9,397 nucleotides of DNA from Endomicrobiia bacterium (GTDB taxonomy: Bacteria > Elusimicrobiota > Endomicrobiia > Endomicrobiales > Endomicrobiaceae). The notes under the pieces were generated by a model. It saw nothing but the letters and a program-made list of their open reading frames with translations. It was not told where the DNA came from and did not search any database. Of this stretch, positions 1-7,064 are shown one piece after another. Location: assembly GCA_025998475.1 (NCBI GenBank), contig BNVZ01000041.1, positions 1 through 9,397 on the forward strand. Direction: 5' to 3'. Position 1 is the first letter of the stretch. Each line of letters begins with the position of its first letter. Both the position numbers and the translations under genes were made by a program.

Positions 1-127
1 TTGTCAAACGTCCCTTTCTTTACTCCCATTAATCGCCTAAACCCATTCCATCTGACCCGCTTGCTTTCTTTTTCTGTTTCATAGTACTTCTATTGTACTT
101 TTATATATTAGTTATGCAAGAGGTCTA
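1..127 (-). pseudogene. IS5-family (ISL2-like) transposase, 5' end only, cut by window edge
   Basis: Read on the minus strand from about 89 down to 1, the frame gives KYYETEKESK followed by RVRWNGFRRLMGVKKGTFDK. This matches the N-terminus of ISL2-group IS5 transposases, where a short basic lead precedes 'F-R-R-L-x-G-V-x-K-x-T-F'. The rest lies off the window. No normal start codon precedes it: the frame has a TAG just upstream, and the second copy at 8275 has the same bases there. The element end is probably near 126, where the minus strand reads AGACCTCTTGCATAAC, like the terminal repeats of this IS group. About 120 bases match the copy ending at 8275, in the same orientation. Seen: the repeat and the peptide. 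Known: family motif pattern. Whether the copy was ever complete cannot be told here. Confidence 0.65.
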
Positions 128-233
128 TTGTAAAACTGAACAATACGGATAGGGGAGATTATACTTTATGCTACCATGTTTTCTTAAAACGATGGTAAAT
201 AAGTAGCAATAACAAAATTATTAATACACTTAT
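128..233. other. Intergenic segment with one imperfect hairpin
   Basis: No gene is visible. Bases 172-197 form a hairpin: TACCAT then GTTTT, loop CTT, then AAAAC, one bulged G, then ATGGTA. It lies downstream of the secreted-protein gene on the minus strand, so it could slow or end that transcript. It has no U-tract on either strand, so I do not call it an intrinsic terminator. Confidence 0.4.
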
Positions 234-267
234 TTATAAATTATCCTTAAGAAACTTAGCAATACGT

Positions 268-543
268 TCATTGCTCTCTCTTTCTTCTTTCCGCATCTGT
301 TTCTTTGTCTCTTTGGTCTCTTTCTTTTTTTATCCTTTTATCTTCTTCCTTTCTTCTTTCTTTTTCTTCTCTTTGTCTTTTTTCTTTTTTCTCTCGTTCT
401 TTTTTCTCTTTTGCTGCCCTTCTCTCTCTGGCTACAGCTTCTATCTCTGCATCTGATGCCCACCCATGAAATGCATGTGCAAGAGTTGGTGCAAAACTAC
501 TCAAAAGAAAAGAACCACAAAGTACAAACATTAATTTTTTCAT
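268..543 (-). CDS. Small secreted protein, signal peptide plus highly charged K/E/R tail
   Basis: 91 residues. Residues 1-24 form a clear Sec signal peptide: MKKLMFVLCG start, hydrophobic core and a cleavage site at about AHA/FHG. After a short linker (WASDAEIEAVARERRAA) the rest is almost all K, E, R, D and Q, probably one long charged helix or coiled coil, periplasmic or secreted. The ATG at 543 has a good ribosome-binding site, AAAGGAG, seven bases upstream. The stop may be a recent frameshift. A two-base change in the AG-repeat near 272-276 would continue as ...SNERIAKFLKDNL and stop at 234, and that ending is less repetitive than the present one. No family is recognised. The low-complexity composition makes homology claims unsafe. 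The nearest good promoter is at 1013-1042, far upstream. Confidence 0.65.
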   Translation of the reverse strand: MKKLMFVLCGSFLLSSFAPTLAHAFHGWASDAEIEAVARERRAAKEKKEREKKEKRQREEKERRKEEDKRIKKERDQRDKETDAERRKREQ

Positions 544-708
544 TCAAATCTCCTTTTACATCTATTTTACTTTATGCTTAAAGGATAAAGCTTCTACGCT
601 GTGAGCCTACTACGTGTTATTTCCTTCTTTGTCATTAAAATCTGCCTTCTAGACGACTTCGGTCTTCTTTAAAGAATTAAAAAACCATCTGCACTGCTAA
701 TACTTCTT

Positions 709-738
709 TATTGCAGTAATACTTGCGTTACTGCAATA
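709..738. repeat. Perfect 11-bp inverted repeat (hairpin)
   Basis: TATTGCAGTAA (709-719) and TTACTGCAATA (728-738) are exact reverse complements around an eight-base loop. It could be an RNA hairpin in the leader of the 268-543 gene, or a DNA site for a dimeric protein. On the minus strand a T6 run follows only about 25 bases later, so it is not a standard terminator. Confidence 0.6.
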
Positions 739-754
739 TCACATTTGTTGTAAT

Positions 755-875
755 ACATAACACTTGTGAAATCTTTGAACTTTTTGTGAGATATCCGCGC
801 AAGTAACTTACAAAACTTTTGTAAAACTCTTGCGCAAGACTTGTAAAAGATTTATGTAAGATTTACGAAATGTTG
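755..875. repeat. Degenerate tandem array of 11-bp units
   Basis: From 799 the plus strand can be cut every 11 bases: gcaagtaactt, acaaaactttt, gtaaaactctt, gcgcaagactt, gtaaaagattt, atgtaagattt, acgaaatgttg. Weaker units extend left to about 755 (acataacactt, gtgaaatcttt). Most units start gt/ac plus A-rich and end in ctt or ttt. The array also contains the palindromes TTACAAAACTTTTGTAA (808-824) and TCTTGCGCAAGA (828-839). Eleven is not a multiple of three, so a protein repeat does not explain the period. It is close to one DNA helix turn, which would put units on one face of the DNA. It lies between a minus-strand promoter and the secreted-protein gene. Function unknown. Confidence 0.5.
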
Positions 876-1012
876 TTTGTGACACACTCGTCCTGTAAAC
901 CTTAAAACCTTCCCTCTTCCTTTCATCACTGACCACACCAACTTTTTATTTTCTTATTCCTTATTTCTTTTTTCTCTTTTAGCATCAACTACTTTGTTTA
1001 TCCTGTGTGGAC

Positions 1013-1042
1013 ATTCTACACAAGCATTTATACGATTGTCAA
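1013..1042 (-). promoter_or_regulatory. Sigma70-type promoter, minus strand
   Basis: On the minus strand TTGACA (1042-1037, a perfect -35) is followed after 18 bases by TAGAAT (1018-1013, five of six for -10). Transcription would run left through the 11-bp array and the hairpin to the secreted-protein gene at 543, giving a leader of about 460 bases. No convincing gene lies in between, so it drives a long leader, an unrecognised small RNA, or the remains of a lost gene. Confidence 0.5.
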
Positions 1043-1310
1043 GCTTTTATAGGTTCTCATAACACACTTCCGTTTGCCCGAATTAATAAGTAAAATTTAT
1101 TTTGTCAAAGCTTCATATGTCTCACAACATATTGGAATTTTGTCAAACAAAGGCAAACAGATCAAAACAACGACAGGCTTTTAATAACGCAATTTGTATA
1201 TATAAAATCATCTTTTTGTTGTTTTGCCATATACTTGTCGCAAACCTTTTAAACGATAAAAACAGTCCAGTATGTGTTTTTAGATTTTACAGAATTTGTA
1301 AGTCAAAACG
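1043..1310. other. Gene-poor stretch with no supported feature
   Basis: A plus-strand frame starting TTG at 1102 is open for 77 codons, but it has no ribosome-binding site, resembles nothing I know and ends inside the dispersed repeat at 1311-1388. TTTTGTCAAA-type words occur twice (about 1097 and 1138). I see no RNA gene here. Confidence 0.4.
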
Positions 1311-1388
1311 CATGAAAGCTTTTTTTGATTTTTGATTGCCGTAGACAATGACAAATTACAGCCTACGGAATTTGCTTAAGTTTAAAAT
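1311..1388 (+). repeat. Dispersed repeat, copy A (78 bp)
   Basis: It begins CATGAAAGCT and ends TTTAAGTTTAAAAT. The reverse complement of 6911-6987 matches it along its full length with one single-base gap. My hand alignment gives about 61 of 77 identical, and 15 of the 16 differences are transitions. Copy A can form the hairpin CCGTAG/CTACGG (about 1340-1368), which copy B does not keep. Both copies lie upstream of a start codon and point towards it (103 bases here, 63 bases for MATE). It may be a mobile regulatory repeat or a duplicated promoter/leader. Confidence 0.6.
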
Positions 1389-1446
1389 CAACAATAACTT
1401 GATTTTGATCAAAACTCAAAAATTTCAAATTTTCCTTCCAATCCGT

Positions 1447-1518
1447 TATACTTTGTGCATTTAACATAAAAGTCTCTTAAAGGATGCAGCCATGAAGGGT
1501 TTCATTTCTGTGCTTTGA
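1447..1518 (+). pseudogene. Orphan gene start: -10 box, ribosome-binding site and 8-codon stump
   Basis: A -10-like TATACT (1447-1452) is followed by AAAGGA (1479-1484), seven bases before an ATG at 1492. The frame reads MKGFISVL and stops at 1518. The start signals are good but no gene follows, so this is either a tiny leader peptide or the stub of a deleted gene. MKGF is how many type IV prepilins begin, but four residues prove nothing. A perfect 12-bp palindrome, TTTTGATCAAAA (1403-1414), lies just upstream of where the polymerase would sit and could be an operator. The -35 is weak. Confidence 0.35.
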
Positions 1519-1537
1519 AGGTTTTATGCACCAATAA

Positions 1538-1545
1538 CCCCCCCC
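1538..1545 (+). repeat. C8 homopolymer tract
   Basis: Eight consecutive C residues stand out in DNA this AT-rich. They lie just after the eight-codon stump, in the 100 bases between it and the end of msbA, where I see no other feature and no clear terminator. Such tracts slip during replication and may vary between cells. Confidence 0.6.
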
Positions 1546-1622
1546 ACTACGCAAAACAATAAAATCCTCTAAAAATTCTAGCAACTCAAAGCGTATCAGC
1601 ATTAAACTAGTTGGCTATAACA

Positions 1623-3407
1623 CTATTCATTCATAAATTGCAATCTATAGAGATTTGCGTAGTATCCGTTTAATGCTAAAAGCTCTTTATGAGTGCCTGA
1701 TTCCACAATATTTCCGAATTCAAACACATATATTTTATCAGCATTAATAATTGTAGATAAACGATGGGCTATAACTATCGAAGTTCTGCCATGCATCAAT
1801 CTTTCAAGACCTTCTTGAACCATTCTTTCAGATTTAGAGTCAAGCGAACTTGTAGCCTCGTCAAGTAATAGTATCGTAGCATTCTTCAACATGGCTCTTG
1901 CAATAGATATCATCTGTTTTTGTCCGCCAGACAAATTTCCGCCTCTCTCACCAACAACAGTATCATATCCTTGGTTTTGATTTACTATAAAATTATGAGC
2001 TGCGGCATTTTTCGCTGCTTCTATAGCTTCTTCATCTGTAGCATCAGGCCTACCCATTAAAATATTTTTCTTAATGGTATCATCAAAAAGCACAACATCC
2101 TGCGATACAAAAGCTATGCTATCCCTTAAAGATTTTATTGTAATATCTCTAATGTCTTCACCATCGATTTTTATGCTTCCATCTTTTACATCATAAAATC
2201 TCAATATCAAATTTATCAAAGTAGATTTACCGGAACCTGCTGCTCCAACTATTGCAACTTTTTCTCCTTCTTTAACTTCCAAATTAATACCGTGAAGAAT
2301 TTCAATATTAGGAACATAACTAAATTTTGCATTTTTAACTTTTATCTGTCCCTTTTTGGCTTTAAAGACTTTAGCCTCAGGTTTATCAACTATTTTCGGT
2401 TTATTTTCCATAACAGTAAAAACACGGTCAATTGCTATTATTCCCATTTGCATCCGTGAATTTAAATTTGCTAAATTCTTCATTGGACGGTATGCATCAA
2501 GTGCAGCAACCAAAAACATCACAAACTCACCTGTGGTAAGTGATCCGTGCATAATTTTATACCCGCCGTACGCAAGAGTCCCGGCTGCCGCCACGCCGCC
2601 AAGAAATTCCATCAATGGGCTTAAAATATTATTATTCTTTGCTAGTTTAACTTCGATATTTGCAATAGCATTAGCGCTACCCCTTACCTTTTCTGATTCG
2701 ACGGTTTCCATATTGTAAGATTTTACAATTTTAATTCCCTGAAATGACTGCGCAAGGATTGCATAAAGATTACCAAAAGAGTTTTGCTGATTGCGAAAAA
2801 TACTCTTTACTTTCTTACCAAAATAAACTATGGGATAAAAACCTATAGGAAAAAGCAAAAACATGACTATAGCCATATCAAAACTTTTCCAAAACATAAT
2901 TACAATCAAAGAGATTAGATGACATGTATCCTGAACAAGCGCCGTCACGACATTTATGCTAACATCTCTTATTGTGTTTAAGTCACTCATAAAATAAACC
3001 AAGAGACTGCCTGAATTATTATTGTGATAAAATTCCAAATCCTGAACGATAATTTTATCGTACAAATCCCCCTGCAACTGCCTTGTAAAATTTGCCCCAA
3101 CTTTTATCATAGTAACGTGCTGTATATATTCGGTAAACCCTTTTGCACCAAAAGCAACTACAACTTGACCCGCAATCAATAGAAGAATATCTTTATTTTT
3201 AGCTATGAACGCTTCATCAAAAATAGGTTTAAGTAAATAGATAGACCAAGAGCTTAGCAGGGCATTTAATCCCATAAAAATAACAGCAAGAATCAAAAGC
3301 CTCCGTTGCGGTGAAACATACCCTAACCACAACTGCTTAATTCTTTTCAAGGCTTCTGGATTTATATTGCTTAATAATTGTCCCCTAATTTTTGTAAAAA
3401 TACGCAT
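1623..3407 (-). CDS. msbA: MsbA-type lipid A / multidrug ABC exporter (half-transporter)
   Basis: 594 residues, the usual length for MsbA: a six-helix type I exporter membrane domain (about 35-320) fused to one ATPase domain (about 353-594). The ATPase motifs are all intact: A-loop Tyr364, Walker A GAAGSGKST (388-396), Q-loop Gln436, signature LSGGQ (492-496), Walker B ILLLDE (512-517) and H-loop His548. It would act as a homodimer in the inner membrane, flipping lipid A-core or another lipid outward with ATP. The ATG at 3407 has AAGGA eight bases upstream. It has its own promoter in the 173-base gap after the ABC-F gene, so it may be transcribed separately. Known: MsbA and drug exporters share this architecture, so the lipid A substrate is inferred. 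No lipid A synthesis genes are in view. Confidence 0.8.
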   Translation of the reverse strand: MRIFTKIRGQLLSNINPEALKRIKQLWLGYVSPQRRLLILAVIFMGLNALLSSWSIYLLKPIFDEAFIAKNKDILLLIAGQVVVAFGAKGFTEYIQHVTMIKVGANFTRQLQGDLYDKIIVQDLEFYHNNNSGSLLVYFMSDLNTIRDVSINVVTALVQDTCHLISLIVIMFWKSFDMAIVMFLLFPIGFYPIVYFGKKVKSIFRNQQNSFGNLYAILAQSFQGIKIVKSYNMETVESEKVRGSANAIANIEVKLAKNNNILSPLMEFLGGVAAAGTLAYGGYKIMHGSLTTGEFVMFLVAALDAYRPMKNLANLNSRMQMGIIAIDRVFTVMENKPKIVDKPEAKVFKAKKGQIKVKNAKFSYVPNIEILHGINLEVKEGEKVAIVGAAGSGKSTLINLILRFYDVKDGSIKIDGEDIRDITIKSLRDSIAFVSQDVVLFDDTIKKNILMGRPDATDEEAIEAAKNAAAHNFIVNQNQGYDTVVGERGGNLSGGQKQMISIARAMLKNATILLLDEATSSLDSKSERMVQEGLERLMHGRTSIVIAHRLSTIINADKIYVFEFGNIVESGTHKELLALNGYYANLYRLQFMNE

Positions 3408-3442
3408 AGCACTTATCCTTAATTTTTATTTTAAACTTTTGT

Positions 3443-3471
3443 ATCATAGTTAACTAATTTTATATTGACAA
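3443..3471 (-). promoter_or_regulatory. Promoter of the msbA-type gene
   Basis: On the minus strand TTGTCA (3471-3466) and TATGAT (3448-3443) are separated by exactly 17 bases, each five of six to consensus. Transcription would start at about 3436, with a short leader to the ATG at 3407. The spacer is one arm of a 16-bp inverted repeat, so a repressor bound there would cover the promoter. Confidence 0.6.
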
Positions 3472-3564
3472 CTGCACTATTTAAATTTTCGAGGAAATTC
3501 TAGCTGTTTTATGAAAGCAAGAGGCAATAATGAGCTAACGCAACGTACCAATATAAAATTAGTT
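3452..3564. repeat. 16-bp inverted repeat spanning the msbA promoter
   Basis: AACTAATTTTATATTG (3452-3467) and CAATATAAAATTAGTT (3549-3564) are perfect reverse complements, 81 bases apart. One arm fills the spacer of the msbA promoter; the other lies 16 bases beyond the ABC-F stop and abuts a palindrome, GTTGATCAAC (3562-3571). Possible roles are paired operator sites allowing looping, an RNA stem ending the upstream transcript, or the ends of a tiny inserted element. The sequence alone does not decide. Confidence 0.6.
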
Positions 3565-3580
3565 GATCAACCCATATTTT

Positions 3581-5434
3581 TCAAACATTGTCTTCTATTT
3601 TTTCTATCATTTTTCTAAATCGTTCTGATTCTTGTTCAAGATTATCAACGCTAAAAGCAAATTCCGTATATAAGGTTTCTATTTCTGATTTAAGAATTTT
3701 ATTTAGCTTTGCGCCTCCGGACAAGAAAGAAACATCGCCTTTTGCAGAAGCTACGATAAGCTTTTCTGTATTTGAATTAAATTCCTTTTCTTTATCAGCT
3801 ATATTTTTTTCAATAGTTCTAACTTTTTCTTCAAGAGGATTTAAAATCCTGGATTTTTCCCGTATAACTTTAGCTCGTAACTTTTTTATTTCATCTTTAC
3901 TTTTTGCGTCGTGTGATTTTTGCGAAAATTTGGTATTTAGTTTTGAACCTTCATCTTCCCACCCCCTTTTGTCAAGAAATTCTTGATACGTTCCTTCAAA
4001 AATCAAGGTACTATCTCTGTCAAAAATTATAAGTTTAGCAGCTACCCTGCGTAAAATTTCTTCGTTATGCGTAACCATAATCACAGAACCCCGAAACTCG
4101 TTAACAGCATCTATTAAACTCTCGCAAGACTCCATATCAAGATGGTTAGTAGGTTCGTCAAGTAGTAAGAGATGACACGGATTTGCCAAAATCTTTCCAA
4201 GCAAAACTCTGCTTTTCTCACCGCCACTCAAAACATCAATCTTTTTTAAAGCATCATCCCCGCTAAACATAACAGATCCCGCAATATTTCTTGCTCTTTG
4301 GGGAAGACATTTATTATCTGTACTAAGTACTTCTTCGTAAACGGTATTCTGCGGATTCAAATTCGCGCTGTCAGATTGCACAAAATATGCCGTTTTTAAA
4401 TCAGGATGTTTTTTTATAGCACCGTCACACGGCGTTAATCTTTCAGCTATCAGTTTTAAAAGCGTAGATTTGCCTTTGCCATTTTTACCAATAACACAAA
4501 TTCTATCTTTCTTTAAAACATCAAAATTAAGTTTACTTATTAAAGGATTATCTTTAGCGTACCCAAATGTTAAGTTATGAACACCAAGCATCTTTGCAGC
4601 ATGAAAATCCAATCCAAAAAAAGAAAAATCTAAATCTTCTATTTTTTTTAATTCATCAAAACTCTTTTGTTTTTCCAAAGATTTAATACGCGATTGCACC
4701 ATACCCGCAAGCCTAGCCTTTGCCCTAAACCGTCTTATAAAAAGTTTAGTTTGTTTCTTTTTCTTTTCAACATTCTCTCTTGTCTTTTCGTATATTTCTT
4801 CTTCTTTTTCTATCTGTTCATAAAGCTTTTGCGTACCACCTTCAATTTTTCTTGCTTTTGTTCTATGTATTGCCGCGCAATGCGTTACAACGCTGTCCAT
4901 AAAATTCCTGTCATGCGTAATCAACATCAGTTCGCCCTTCCATGAATGTAAAAAACTGCTAAGCCACCTTATTGCAACAATATCAAGATAATTGTTAGGT
5001 TCGTCAAGCATAAGCATATCAGCGCTAGATAACAAAACTTTTGCAAGGTTTATACGTATTTTGTATCCGCCTGAAAAACTAATAGGATTTTTCAACATAT
5101 CGCTTGACAAAAAGCCTAATCCTGAAAGAATTTTTTCCGCTCTCCACTTTTCGTCTTTCTCATCTTTGGGCAAAGCAAGACATGTTTCACCTACAACGGT
5201 ATCTTTTGTAAAGTTTATATGCTGTTCAAGATATCCAAGTTTATAGTTTTTAGGCATACTTATAGAACCTGAATCGTAATCTATTTTATTCAAAATCATC
5301 TTAAACAATGTTGTTTTACCATGTCCGTTTCTTCCTACAAGACCGACCCTCTCTTTTGCATTAATACTTAAGTTGAGATTATCAAATAACTCTCTACTGC
5401 CAAAAGATTTATTTAAATTAGTAATTTTAATTAT
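3581..5434 (-). CDS. ABC-F family ATPase (Uup/YheS-like), probable AUA start
   Basis: A soluble protein with two ABC ATPase domains and no membrane helices, the ABC-F plan. Family members bind the ribosomal E-site region and help stalled or drug-blocked ribosomes. With the start proposed here it has 617 residues: Walker [10 protein letters not shown] (34-42), signature FSGGY (120-124), Walker [12 protein letters not shown] (about 141), a basic helical linker (about 204-267), second Walker [10 protein letters not shown] (316-324), signature LSGGEKS (402-408), Walker [13 protein letters not shown] (422-433) and a C-terminal coiled coil. The first standard start, TTG at 5308, would delete Walker A. 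The open frame continues upstream to ATA at 5434-5432, giving [12 protein letters not shown], a typical ABC-F beginning, with GGAGG six bases before it. DEPNNYLD departs from the usual DEPTNHLD. It lies 12 bases downstream of the MATE gene. A role in drug resistance is inferred from that context only. Confidence 0.85.
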   Translation of the reverse strand: MIKITNLNKSFGSRELFDNLNLSINAKERVGLVGRNGHGKTTLFKMILNKIDYDSGSISMPKNYKLGYLEQHINFTKDTVVGETCLALPKDEKDEKWRAEKILSGLGFLSSDMLKNPISFSGGYKIRINLAKVLLSSADMLMLDEPNNYLDIVAIRWLSSFLHSWKGELMLITHDRNFMDSVVTHCAAIHRTKARKIEGGTQKLYEQIEKEEEIYEKTRENVEKKKKQTKLFIRRFRAKARLAGMVQSRIKSLEKQKSFDELKKIEDLDFSFFGLDFHAAKMLGVHNLTFGYAKDNPLISKLNFDVLKKDRICVIGKNGKGKSTLLKLIAERLTPCDGAIKKHPDLKTAYFVQSDSANLNPQNTVYEEVLSTDNKCLPQRARNIAGSVMFSGDDALKKIDVLSGGEKSRVLLGKILANPCHLLLLDEPTNHLDMESCESLIDAVNEFRGSVIMVTHNEEILRRVAAKLIIFDRDSTLIFEGTYQEFLDKRGWEDEGSKLNTKFSQKSHDAKSKDEIKKLRAKVIREKSRILNPLEEKVRTIEKNIADKEKEFNSNTEKLIVASAKGDVSFLSGGAKLNKILKSEIETLYTEFAFSVDNLEQESERFRKMIEKIEDNV

Positions 5435-5445
5435 ATTTTGCCTCC
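5432..5445 (-). promoter_or_regulatory. Ribosome-binding site and non-standard AUA start of the ABC-F gene
   Basis: On the minus strand GGAGG (5445-5441) is followed by CAAAAT and then ATA (5434-5432), with ATT AAA ATT next. No ATG, GTG or TTG occurs in frame until after Walker A. The site lies one base beyond the MATE stop codon (5449-5447), so terminating ribosomes could restart here. AUA or AUU would be the initiator; AUU is known for infC. A damaged ATG or a sequencing error is the alternative. Confidence 0.6.
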
Positions 5446-5446
5446 G

Positions 5447-6847
5447 TTATTCATCAACAATATTCATCTCTATAACACGCATTTTTTTCCACTTATTAGA
5501 CTTGTACCTAAAGTAAAAACTAATGGCAAGAGCAACAACTGAAGACAACAAACATACCCAAGCTGTATATACTCCACGTTTAAAAATCATAATACCGACA
5601 TACGTAGGTATTATCACAAGGAATAGAGAAAACAATAAAAGTCTTTTCATAACAAACACCGTATCACCTGCACCTTTAATAGCCGAGGCAAAAATTATAT
5701 TAGCAGCATCAAAGACAAAATATACAGCTAAAATTATAAAGAGGTTAACAATTATCGGTCTTACATGCTCAACCAAAGTAGCCTGCGTCCCTCCGGAAAA
5801 TAGAGAAATAAGCCAATCTGGAAAAAAAATTAAAGCAATAACAGCTAGTAAAACATAGATATATGTTATGTGCATTGAAGATTTTACGCTTTCCTGAGCA
5901 ATGGATGCTTTATTTTTTCCTAGGTAGTTACCAACCATTGCCGATGTTGCCATACCAAATCCCACTACAGGCATACAGATCGTGTGGTTTACAGTTGAAA
6001 CTACATTATTTGCCGCAAGCTCTTCCGCACCGATATTTCCTACGATAAGTGTAACAATGGTAAATCCGGCTACATCAAAAAAGAACTCTGTGCCGTTTGG
6101 CACGCCATAACGTAAGAATCTCTTTATAAGGGCAAAATCAATCTTCATACATCTTGTGTTATAAATATCGCTATTCTTTTTTGATGTAACCAAAAGAATA
6201 TAAATTATAGTTACAGCACCTAAAGATATATTTGTTGCCCATGCTGCCCCTGCAATACCCATTTCATAAAATCCAAAATTACCAAAAATCAAACAATAAT
6301 CTAAAACGATATTCAGGGCGACTCCGCAAATGCTTGCCATTAACATTGTTTTTGTTTTGCCTCTTCCTGAATAAAAACCTGCTAATGCCGCGTTTAGAGT
6401 GCTTGGGAAAGCACCATAGCACAACACTTTAAAAAAAGTTATCTCTTGTGGCACTATGTTATGAGGGTGACCTATGTTCATAAAAAATGGTTTGGCGAAA
6501 AAAGAAATACAAAGAGCTATAAAAGCTGCCGCTAACGCTAAATATACACTTTGCCACATTACAGGCCCTATGGAGCGGTATTCTTTTTTACCGTGATACT
6601 GCGCTACAAAAACATTAGCATAAGCAAGTATTCCAAAAAAGAAACATTCGATTGCCCACTCAGCACCACCAGCAGGAGTTGAAGCAGCGAAAGCTTCTTG
6701 AGAATACCTGGAAAGAAAAATTCTGTCAGTAAGAAGCTGTATAGCGTTTATGCCCGTAGAAACAGCGAGGGGAACTGCTAATATTAAAAACTCTTTATAG
6801 CCACCTTCAATATTACAACGACTTTTTATTTTGCCCAAAATACTCAT
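5447..6847 (-). CDS. MATE family efflux transporter
   Basis: 466 residues with about twelve hydrophobic segments in two similar halves, the normal length for the multidrug and toxin extrusion family. These inner-membrane antiporters export cationic drugs or metabolites in exchange for H+ or Na+. Visible family features are the first helix (LAVPLAVSTGINAIQLLTDR), GIAGAAWATN (197-206) at the end of the first half, GVPNGTEFFFD at the start of the second half (about 248) and GFGMATSAMVGNYLGKNK (about 296). The ATG at 6847 is preceded by GGGGG with seven bases of spacing. The ABC-F gene follows after 12 bases, so the two form an operon. Its leader carries copy B of the dispersed repeat. NorM-type or DinF-type cannot be decided, and the substrate is unknown. 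Confidence 0.85.
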   Translation of the reverse strand: MSILGKIKSRCNIEGGYKEFLILAVPLAVSTGINAIQLLTDRIFLSRYSQEAFAASTPAGGAEWAIECFFFGILAYANVFVAQYHGKKEYRSIGPVMWQSVYLALAAAFIALCISFFAKPFFMNIGHPHNIVPQEITFFKVLCYGAFPSTLNAALAGFYSGRGKTKTMLMASICGVALNIVLDYCLIFGNFGFYEMGIAGAAWATNISLGAVTIIYILLVTSKKNSDIYNTRCMKIDFALIKRFLRYGVPNGTEFFFDVAGFTIVTLIVGNIGAEELAANNVVSTVNHTICMPVVGFGMATSAMVGNYLGKNKASIAQESVKSSMHITYIYVLLAVIALIFFPDWLISLFSGGTQATLVEHVRPIIVNLFIILAVYFVFDAANIIFASAIKGAGDTVFVMKRLLLFSLFLVIIPTYVGIMIFKRGVYTAWVCLLSSVVALAISFYFRYKSNKWKKMRVIEMNIVDE

Positions 6848-6910
6848 AAATATGCCCCCATAATTGCTTGCTCCACGACAAACGCATGAAAAAAGTTTTT
6901 CGGGCGACCT

Positions 6911-6987
6911 ATTTTAAACTTAAACAAATTTCATAGACTGTGGTTTGGTACTGCCTGCAACAATTAAAAATCAGGAAAGCTTTCATG
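6911..6987 (-). repeat. Dispersed repeat, copy B, in the MATE leader
   Basis: Reading minus, it begins CATGAAAGCT and ends TTTAAGTTTAAAAT, matching 1311-1388 throughout. It ends 63 bases before the MATE start codon. No strong promoter is visible elsewhere in this leader. Within the repeat TATGAA has only a poor -35 sixteen bases before it. The last eleven bases, AAGTTTAAAAT, also occur in the msbA leader (about 3430-3440, minus strand). The repeat may therefore supply or regulate transcription of the MATE/ABC-F operon. Bases 6848-6910 and 6988-7064 hold nothing else I can support. Confidence 0.55.
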
Positions 6988-7064
6988 TGTTTATCGTGAT
7001 TACTTACTTAATTTCTTTCATTTTTATCTAATTCTTTGTATATTACCGGTGCATTGTATCAAAA

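Noticed and set aside
271..456. Plus-strand S/F-rich open frame
   Set aside because: Antisense shadow of the K/E/R-coding gene on the minus strand; its composition is the mirror of AAG/GAA codons.
640..680. Intrinsic terminator around agacgacttcggtctt
   Set aside because: The stem is only about four pairs with no proper U-tract.
755..875. CRISPR array
   Set aside because: The units are 11 bp, contiguous and degenerate, with no repeat-spacer alternation and no cas genes.
1102..1335. 77-codon plus-strand open frame starting TTG
   Set aside because: No ribosome-binding site, no recognisable features, and its end overlaps the dispersed repeat at 1311-1388.
3588..3986. Plus-strand open frames antisense to the ABC-F gene (also 4667-4945 and 4992-5246)
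   Set aside because: Shadows of a well-supported ABC-F coding region; no start signals or sensible proteins.
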